This document shows, piece by piece, positions 57,107-64,000 of a stretch of 64,000 nucleotides of DNA. The translations under genes and the position numbers were made by a program. How positions within the stretch are numbered: position 1 is the first letter of the stretch; the number at the start of each line of letters is the position of its first letter. This DNA is from Trema orientale. Lineage: Eukaryota; Streptophyta; Magnoliopsida; Rosales; Cannabaceae. The notes under the pieces were generated by a model, which did no database searches, was not told the DNA's origin, and saw only the letters and a list, made by a program, of their open reading frames with translations. Where the stretch lies: contig JXTC01000061.1 in the NCBI GenBank assembly GCA_002914845.1, positions 857,065-921,064 on the forward strand, read 5' to 3'.

Positions 57107-59386
57107 CTAATCTATGCCTATGTATACATCAGTTGAAGCAGAAGAAAATGTGTCAGTCTCCAATGGGGATGACCCAAAGTTCACCAACGAGTCCTTTTGC
57201 GTGTGTAACAAACGCCACTCGTCTATGCATGCCATTTGTTCAGTGTCCAAGCTGGGAACTTGTTTGTGCTCTAGAATCTTCAGAATCTCTTCAATTTTAC
57301 CAAGAACGAAAACTGCATGCCTGACATTTCTTTCCCTCTCTTCTATGGCGCTGCTCAAGCACTTGACCGATATAACTTGTTGTAAGTTGGTCATACAAGC
57401 ACCCAGTATATCAGATATCATCACTGTTATACCTTCAAATAGTTTCTCGGCTGTTTTGTTGCCTTTTTCACAGTTTAGCAGAAGAGATTTGCTTATTCTG
57501 TACATGGAATTAGAAGCCAGTAGTTTAATGGGCCACTTCAAAGGGCTGTCCTTTAAGCATAGAGCAGTAACGTTTGCCTTCTCATACTCCAAAAACTTGT
57601 CCTTAGCAATCTGGGCAAGTTCTTCGAGTACTTCGTTTGCGCTTTTCCCTTGAAGAAGTGACACTTTTCTGAGATCCAAACCAAGCCATTTGTGATAGAG
57701 TTCGACTTCTGTCCATACGATTTCCGCTGCCTTCTTGATGTTGGTCAGATCAGATTTGGTATCCAAGTATTTCTCCATGTTTTTCACGTAAAGAAGGCCT
57801 TCATTCACACCACATCTCAAGTCTCTGATTGAGCTGCGGTCAACGTTTGGAAGCGCAAGGGCAATACTTGTCAGTGTCACCACGGGAAGAGCCCAACTAT
57901 TGGGTGGCTTTTCATAGCCTAGGCTAGGAACTTGATCACTGTCAAAATAAGCCAATGCCCTGAATCCTTGTGACGACTTCTCCAACAGTTTCATGAGATA
58001 TTTAGGCTGTCTCTTTGTCCCCAGATGAAACCAATGCTTCGTAGCATCATAATTCTGCCTGATCATCAGATCAACAAGTGCTTCCTCACCTTCGAGATGC
58101 AAAACAAAACGGCTAAGGTCCAATCTGGGGTCTGGCTGTGAATCTAGCTCAGAGTCAACACCGCTTGAAACAGTGTTACTCGAGCGAAACTTCCTCTTCA
58201 ACTTTCTGCAAAAGTCGCAGCACAACAAGATATAGCTCGCGGAGAAAATGGAAACAAATCGAACCCACTTGCTTACAGAAACAATCCCTGTCTGCAGCGC
58301 GATACATAAGTCCAACAATCGATTTTTGGCATCATGGGCAACTCTCCTGCAATGCCTGTTTTGGAGCTTAAAGATGGCAGAAGTTAAGGGACACTCTTTC
58401 ATCTCTTCTAGCCTCTGGATCCAATACCTTTCTACTTTGAATTCGGTCTTGCTGCCTTTGTTCCCTCTATATGGACACCTGAAACGTATGGCAAATAACC
58501 ATCTGCAAGCTGGGGCAATGGTACCAACTCCTACTGCAACAGTCTGTGTTACAAGAACTAGAGTGGTTGACCATTTGTAGTCAGACTCCCCATCGCAAAA
58601 CTTAAGCGACCAAGGCATGAAGAAAGACCGAACCATGGCTTCTCCCAAAATCATGGCGCTCACCAGACAGAAAGCCCCAGAAGCGGTACAGGTCACCGAA
58701 CGCCCCATCACAAACTGGGGGCTAGAGCTATAAGCCATCATCCAATACTTGGTCAGATTCTCTCTGAGCTTGCTAACCAATGTTTTGTTGTTCAAACTTG
58801 GGGCTTCTTTCAGAACTAATTCATACTTTTTGCTATACTTGTACTCTAGATAACGCTTAGTAGTTGGAACAGTTAAAGCAGAAAAACTCAAAATAACAAG
58901 CAAAACAAGCATGATAAACATGACAAAAGCATGTTCTTTCCAGAAAAGAAAGATTGCCCCCGTAGCTAACTGGATGCAGATATTGACTATAAGGGTAATT
59001 ACCAGTATTCCCAAAGCCATGATATTCATGAAGATTTCTTCGTTTCCCATGGTTCCAAGAGAAGGCATAGAGTTGGCCATTATTGTACAGACAAAGACGG
59101 TGCTGCTAAGCTTGGCGAGCTGATCACAGCGGCTAGGCATTGAGGTGTTTAGATCCACGGAGAGCTTGACTGCTGCAGCTATCAAGGTGAGGGAAGTAGC
59201 GTTGATGGAGAAGAATCTGCAAGGGAACCAGAATTGTGTGTGGCGGAAGCCATTGATAAGATCTGCAGCCATAGCAACAAGGCATGCCAGAGATGCTGCT
59301 GCTATGTATATGCCAATCCAAGGCATAGGTGCGCTAAACTTCTGGTCATTCAGGTGGCCGTCGAGGGTGCAGCCAAGCCCACCCAT
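57107..59386 (-). CDS. Plant multi-pass membrane protein of unknown function, 759 residues
   Basis: Single-exon frame. The N-terminal half is hydrophobic with about six to eight predicted segments: residues about 22-44 (WIGIYIAAASLACLVAMAAD), 60-78, 92-110, 118-148 (two segments), 152-174, then around 230-260 and 280-305. The remaining 400 or so residues are soluble, Lys/Glu- and Leu-rich, with no domain I can name (for example GFRALAYFDSDQVPSLGYEKPPNSWALPV and VWTEVELYHKWLGLDLRKVSLL). It resembles the uncharacterised transmembrane proteins that often occur in tandem in woody dicots; that is an impression, not a search result. The frame is long and undamaged, so likely expressed. A 3' fragment lies at 47445-47720. 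Confidence 0.8.
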   Translation of the reverse strand: MGGLGCTLDGHLNDQKFSAPMPWIGIYIAAASLACLVAMAADLINGFRHTQFWFPCRFFSINATSLTLIAAAVKLSVDLNTSMPSRCDQLAKLSSTVFVCTIMANSMPSLGTMGNEEIFMNIMALGILVITLIVNICIQLATGAIFLFWKEHAFVMFIMLVLLVILSFSALTVPTTKRYLEYKYSKKYELVLKEAPSLNNKTLVSKLRENLTKYWMMAYSSSPQFVMGRSVTCTASGAFCLVSAMILGEAMVRSFFMPWSLKFCDGESDYKWSTTLVLVTQTVAVGVGTIAPACRWLFAIRFRCPYRGNKGSKTEFKVERYWIQRLEEMKECPLTSAIFKLQNRHCRRVAHDAKNRLLDLCIALQTGIVSVSKWVRFVSIFSASYILLCCDFCRKLKRKFRSSNTVSSGVDSELDSQPDPRLDLSRFVLHLEGEEALVDLMIRQNYDATKHWFHLGTKRQPKYLMKLLEKSSQGFRALAYFDSDQVPSLGYEKPPNSWALPVVTLTSIALALPNVDRSSIRDLRCGVNEGLLYVKNMEKYLDTKSDLTNIKKAAEIVWTEVELYHKWLGLDLRKVSLLQGKSANEVLEELAQIAKDKFLEYEKANVTALCLKDSPLKWPIKLLASNSMYRISKSLLLNCEKGNKTAEKLFEGITVMISDILGACMTNLQQVISVKCLSSAIEERERNVRHAVFVLGKIEEILKILEHKQVPSLDTEQMACIDEWRLLHTQKDSLVNFGSSPLETDTFSSASTDVYIGID

Positions 59387-60011
59387 TTTCTTGTTCTCTT
59401 CTGTTCTATTCGATCTTCTCTTTGGTGTGGGGCTTTTGTATCTGCTTGTGTTGTTTATGAGACCCTTTTCTCAATGAAATTTGATGAGATTTCTTTCACT
59501 AGTAATGCTGTATATCACGAGAGTTCATCTCCACTGGTACGAGGATGAAGGAGGAACCCAGATAAAAGAGAATAAGGACAGAAAGCATAGAAGGAAAGAA
59601 TTGAAATATGCACAGCCCGTCATGTATGTTTCCAAGATTAGTGGTGAATTGGTCAACAGTCAGATCCCCAAGTTGTTTTGTTTTTTTCTTTTGATACTTG
59701 GGGATGGGGGAGGAGGGTGGGGGGATTCGATCCCCATACCTCAAACTCCTCTTTGAGGAGGTTTACCACGAGGGCCTCAAGACTTTCATTCAGCAACACT
59801 GCGGTCAAAACTAGTACTGCTGTCTCTTGTGTACTGTTGCTCAAACCTAACTTTTACTATTATTAATACTTGACTGTATGGACCACTGTTGGGGCAGGAA
59901 CCAGAAAAGGTTGAAACTTATAAAGGAAAATCCCAGTGGCTTCCAAGGGTATAATTGGTTTTTGCTTATTGAAGGCAGGTGAAAATTTGTCTTCCAAGGA
60001 TAGTCTTAGTG
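59387..60011. other. Upstream region of the 759-residue gene
   Basis: No gene seen. It contains GGGGATTCGATCCCCATACC and a GAGGAGGTTTACC segment near 59730-59765, typical of dispersed plant repeats but not a tRNA. Confidence 0.4.
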
Positions 60012-60215
60012 GAGTATTTTGGACTTTAGGTAGAGGTGCAATTAAGAGGTTGAGCGTCCTGCAATTATCATTGTTTTATTGGATAGAGTAGAAAGGTTGG
60101 ATACCACATTCACGAGTATTTTGGACTTTAGGTAGAGGTGCAATTAAGAGGTTGAGCGTCCTGCAATTATCATTGTTTTATTGGATAGAGTAGAAAGGTT
60201 GGATACCACATTCAC
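60012..60215 (+). repeat. 102-bp perfect or near-perfect tandem duplication
   Basis: GAGTATTTTGGACTTTAGG...CCACATTCAC occurs at 60012-60113 and again at 60114-60215 with no difference that I can see, followed by a run of about 24 A. Confidence 0.95.
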
Positions 60216-60440
60216 GTAAAAAAAAAAAAAAAAAAAAAAAGAAATTTCAATTTTGATAGAAGTGGGTTATTTCTTATTATTTGAGTCTATTAAGATTGGA
60301 GTGGGAATGGGAATCATGATTACTAGTGCATTTGGGTTTTATTTATGTATAACTTAAAAATGTGACAACTGGAAAAGACTAGTAAGTGGAGTTTTTTTTT
60401 TTATTAAAAAAAAATAGAGCTTAACTAATGATAATTAAAA

Positions 60441-60618
60441 AAAGGGCGCGTCTACGGTAAGGACGTCCCTGTGTAGGGCTCTGTCTATACACCGTTTGAT
60501 GGGAATCTGTGTATAAATAGATTCTCCACAAATTCCCATTATTCCCCACAGATTCCCATCAAACGGTATATAAGGGGTGGCCCTACGTAGGGGCGCTCCT
60601 ACTGTAGCCCTCCCCTTA
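60441..60618. mobile_element. 180-bp fold-back MITE
   Basis: The two halves are reverse complements over most of their length: ACCGTTTGATGGGAATCTGTG on the left against CACAGATTCCCATCAAACGG on the right, with GTGTAGGGCT / GGCCCTACGTAGG and GGCGCGTCTAC / GTAGCCCTCC further out. A-rich flanks hide the target duplication. Confidence 0.8.
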
Positions 60619-61958
60619 AAAAAAAATGCTTACTATTACGTTAATTCTCAATCCATCCCATCTAACCTCATTAAAGATAATAGGCTTTCACGCATATCTT
60701 AATGTGACTCGAACCTAGGACCGACATCCTCGATACTTATCATTGTAGTCAACTCACATCATCAAGTAAGTAGAGTTTCTTAAGTTAAAGATGCACATGA
60801 AATTTTCTAATTGGTATAGAATAGATTTGGTTCATATGTAAATATCATGATAGGGATTGATTGATGCTGTAAAAACGATGAATTCAAGGGAATACTATTG
60901 TTCTATGAATATTAATATGTTGTTGCATTGGTCAAATTCAATTTTGAAAAACTTGGATGGGTTACGTGCTTGCTGAGGCTATCAAAGATATTATTACTGG
61001 GATCACACACGCAGTATACATCACCTCCAACGGCTCCCTTTTTCATATTTTTAACAGCCAACGCCAATGAATGATGAAGTGAGGAGTTACCTATGATACA
61101 AATCATAAGCTAAAATTAACAAAATAAGAAAAAGATGAGCATATACAACCAGAGACAATAGCAGCTCAAATTCAACTAAACATCTTGTCCCTATGTGTGT
61201 GGATGGTGGTACCTGCTACTGCTTGCCACGTAGACACTAGCTTAGCCGCCTTTGCTCTCAGCCTCTCATTCTCAACTCTCACTCAAAAGCCAAGAGAAAA
61301 TGTGGTATATGTCCACTTTTTTAAACTTTGTTAAGTATATGTCTAAGATTTTAATTTTATAGCTAATATGTCCAATTTTTAAAAAATCCACAGCTGATAT
61401 GTTTTTGTTTTACCATTTTGCCTTAATTAAATGTTTAGTTTTTCCTTTTTGTTTTTTCCTTTCCCGATCTTCTTTCTCATTCTCTCTTTTTTTTCGTTCT
61501 TCTGTCTTTCTAACCTCACTCCTTCCACCATTAATCTTGCTCACTCTTCTTCTCAAATCTCTATTATTCTCCTCAAATTTCCAACATAGATCTCCATTAT
61601 TTCCGGCATTTATCTCTCTCCGACGTCGTTTAGTTCATCATCGTCTTCTCCGGCGTGGTTTGGTTCGTCTTCTCCGGTGTTCTTCTCGGATCTCTGGCAT
61701 TTTTGGCTATTTTTCTATTTGTATTGATCGAATTGTTCTAGACTTTGATCTTATACAGGTATGTTTTTGTTTCTTGATCTTGAATTAATTTTATTGTGTA
61801 TTGGTTTTCGTGATTTTTATTTTAATTTATAATTCGTATTATAATTAATGTTAATTCAAGCATAATTTTATTTTTTTTATTAGGTATGAGTAACTTTTTG
61901 TATATTACTGTGTGTCTTAAATTTTTTTTGGTAATCGGTAATCGTTCATTAGTTTTTA
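60619..61958. other. Intergenic; possible 5' part of a MULE remnant from about 61280
   Basis: No intact gene. 61440-61700 is pyrimidine-rich (TCTCCGGCG-type repeats), reminiscent of a plant leader. A 129-codon open frame there is low-complexity and I do not support it as a gene. Confidence 0.35.
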
Positions 61959-62670
61959 GTCATAGTACATGTGATATTTGTAGTGGTATATATGATTTTT
62001 TTGGTGGTATATTGTATTACTATTCACTGGTTTTTTTGTGGTAATAGTTCATCATTTATTTATCGTGGTACATATGATTTGTTTAGTGGTATATACGATT
62101 TTTCATATGGTATATGAGTTCACTATTCTCTAGTTGTTGATTTATTGTTTTCTTGTTTGATTCATATATTCTTAGTCTTGGTATAGTTATCTTTTTTTTT
62201 TTTTGTAGTGGTATATGTTCCATAGTTATTATTGATGAAATATTAATTATTTTGCTATTATTGATTAAGAGTTTGAATCTAAGTATGTTATTTTTCTGTT
62301 TTGGTTTTTTTGTGGTACATGATTTTTTGTGCTTGGTATATTGATTTTATAACTTGATATATATGTGTATCTCCTGAACTAGTAGATGTGATATATTTTT
62401 TTATTAATGTTCATTTCTTGGGTTCTTCATACGAGTTCATATACTGATTATGAAGTTGATGAAGATGAGAATTTTAAGTACTTTTTTATGGCGTTTGGAG
62501 CTTCCACTAAATGGTGGCGTTATTGTAGACTTGTGATATCAGTTGATGGGATATAGGGATTATTACTCTTTTTTTTATTTAGTTTGTAGTTTCTTTTATT
62601 TTGAAACGAAGAATTTTTTTTTTTTCATTTTTAAGTACATGATTTTTTTTGTCTTGGTATATATAGTTAT
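61959..62670 (+). repeat. Dispersed TGGTATAT repeat field
   Basis: TGGTATAT/TGGTACAT followed by TGATTT-like bases recurs about ten times (for example 61983, 62003, 62065, 62084, 62105, 62206, 62311, 62332, 62654). Irregular spacing; a degenerate minisatellite around the transposase remnant. Confidence 0.6.
62449..62556 (+). pseudogene. MULE transposase remnant
   Basis: The plus strand encodes YEVDEDENFKYFFMAFGAS, then TKWWRYCRLVISVDG, ending in a stop. This resembles the MULE transposase segment just before and into the catalytic domain (FxxFFxAxGAS...CRPVISVDGT). Only about 35 residues survive; there is no downstream DDE continuation. Identification rests on the motif pattern, so moderate. 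Confidence 0.5.
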
Positions 62671-63101
62671 ATAGCATATTTATTACTTTAGATATTTGAT
62701 ATTGTTATTTTATTTCTAAGTTTTTATACTTTCAGGTACATGAATTTTTGGTCTTAGGATATGAAAATTTTATCATAGTATATGAGGCCATATACTAGAT
62801 TCATCACTTGCTATATTACTGAATTTGTTTTTTGTTGGTAGAACGAAAAAATTATCATTGTATATAATTTATAGATATACCAGATTATATATAAACACAT
62901 ATATTATTGTCGATATCTTATGAAGCAGTGAAAAAAGAAAGTATTATGGACAATTTTTTGAGTTGAGTCATTGTATATATAAACATATATACCGTATTCA
63001 AAATAATAAATTTATGTATCATTTCCTAGTTGGGTTATGGTATTTGAGCATAGTGCCCTGTTTTATAGATTTTGTCAAAGTATTAGAAGTTATATCTCTA
63101 T

Positions 63102-63458
63102 GAGATAACTGCAAAAAAAATACCCTGAAGTTTAGGTGTTCTGCAATTTAAACCCTGAAGTTTGGATTCTGCAAAAAAATACCCTGAAATTAAGAATTTC
63201 TAAAAATTAATACCCTGGACAGATTTTTTTGACCAATTTTAGGAACGAACAAACAATAATATCCTCCATTAAAATTAGATTAATCTATATTATTCATCTT
63301 AATTTTGATGATATTATTGTATTTTATCAGTTAAAAATCAACACAGGGTATTAATTTTCAGAAATTCGTAATCTCAGAGTATTATTTTGCGGAATCCAAA
63401 CTTCAGGGTTTAAATTGCAGAACATCCAAACATGAGGGTATTTTTTTGCAATTATCCC
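63102..63458. mobile_element. 357-bp Mutator-type MITE with 9-bp target duplication
   Basis: Perfect 9-bp flanks TATCTCTAT at 63093-63101 and 63459-63467. The termini GAGATAACTGCAAAAAAAATA and the reverse complement of the right end (GGGATAATTGCAAAAAAATA) pair for about 120 bp, including TTCTGCAATTTAAACCCTGA and AAAATTAATACCCTG. A 9-bp target duplication with long inverted repeats is characteristic of Mutator-like elements. Non-coding. Confidence 0.92.
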
Positions 63459-63467
63459 TATCTCTAT

Positions 63468-64000
63468 TTTATATTAGTATGAACCATAAAGAAAATCTTA
63501 TATACCTAATACAAAAGATTTTATACCATAAAGAGAGAATTTTTGTCAATATACATTTTCATTCGTGAACAGTTTTAGCCTTTTTTAAATTATTGAAGTA
63601 TACTCACAAAGTGAATATATAGAAGCAAGTAAATAATAGTTTATATTTATATGAACTTGCACTACATAAAACATATGAACTAATGAGAAAATTATTTAAT
63701 ATTCAATATATTCACAATTAAAAATATTCAGTATAATAATAATTGTTAAACCAAAAAACTAAAATATCATATTAATTTTCTTAAACCAAAACAAGACAAT
63801 ATATCACTTTTATTTTTGTGTTTCTGTATCACTTGTGTATCCTGTCATCATCTTGTTATCGGCCCAATGATAATGTTCTACAGCCATCTTCTGCCGATAG
63901 AATACTATTTGTTACACCCAAGCTTTTCATGAATTATCAAGCCAATAATTAACATGTTGCATTGCATAATTATGTGACTATGTGATTAGAAACTAGTTAT
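63468..64000. other. AT-rich sequence, no gene seen
   Basis: No coding or structured feature recognised up to the window edge. Confidence 0.4.

Noticed and set aside
59728..59780. GGATTCGATCCCC resembling a tRNA B box
   Set aside because: No A box at the right distance and no cloverleaf; this matches a common dispersed plant repeat instead.
61399..61788. 129-codon plus-strand open frame
   Set aside because: Very rich in Phe, Leu, Ser and Arg from a pyrimidine-rich tract; more likely the leader or terminal region of a transposon.

Overview
The window is nuclear DNA of a eudicot plant. It is AT-rich, its genes are multi-exon with GT-AG introns, and it holds plant-only families: a GRAS factor with a miR171 site, an AP2/ERF factor, a WAT1/UMAMIT transporter, a root-growth-factor-type peptide precursor and a hydrophobic-seed/8-cysteine protein. 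It also carries Ty1-copia and gypsy-like LTR remnants and many small inverted-repeat transposons. The species cannot be fixed from sequence alone; a woody rosid is a guess.

Layout. 1-532: broken copia reverse transcriptase. 1206-1748 (-): 8-cysteine secreted protein. 2651-12600: gene-free repeat block with a 2.35 kb LTR-like unit, a nested solo LTR with a 5-bp target duplication, and a 0.6 kb direct repeat flanking 4.3 kb. 12647-14155 (-): L-lactate dehydrogenase, two exons. 14583-16468: two small DNA transposons. 16974-20170 (+): five-exon YbaK/prolyl-tRNA-editing-like protein. 21673-23810 (-): three-exon RGF/GLV/CLEL peptide precursor. 25979-27945 (-): ATG8. 28.4-34.4 kb: mostly gene-free. 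34889-37219 (+): HAM/SCL6-type GRAS factor. 37.2-46 kb: repeats, including part of a shuffled local duplication. 46805-47720: decayed copies of two neighbouring genes. 49640-51370 (+): WAT1-related transporter. 52408-53409 (+): ERF factor. 56362-56532 (+): intact 56-residue conserved protein, next to a 759-residue membrane protein (57107-59386, -). 59.4-64 kb: fold-back elements and a MULE transposase remnant.

The genes do not form a pathway; they are independent plant loci. Two larger patterns stand out. First, a block containing the 56-residue gene, the 759-residue gene and two non-coding segments was duplicated and shuffled across 38.8-59.4 kb, leaving one good and one dead copy of each gene. 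Second, clustered and roughly phased ACGAC/GTCGT motifs lie directly upstream of three unrelated kinds of gene (YbaK-like, ATG8, and both copies of the 56-residue gene); I cannot match them to a named element.
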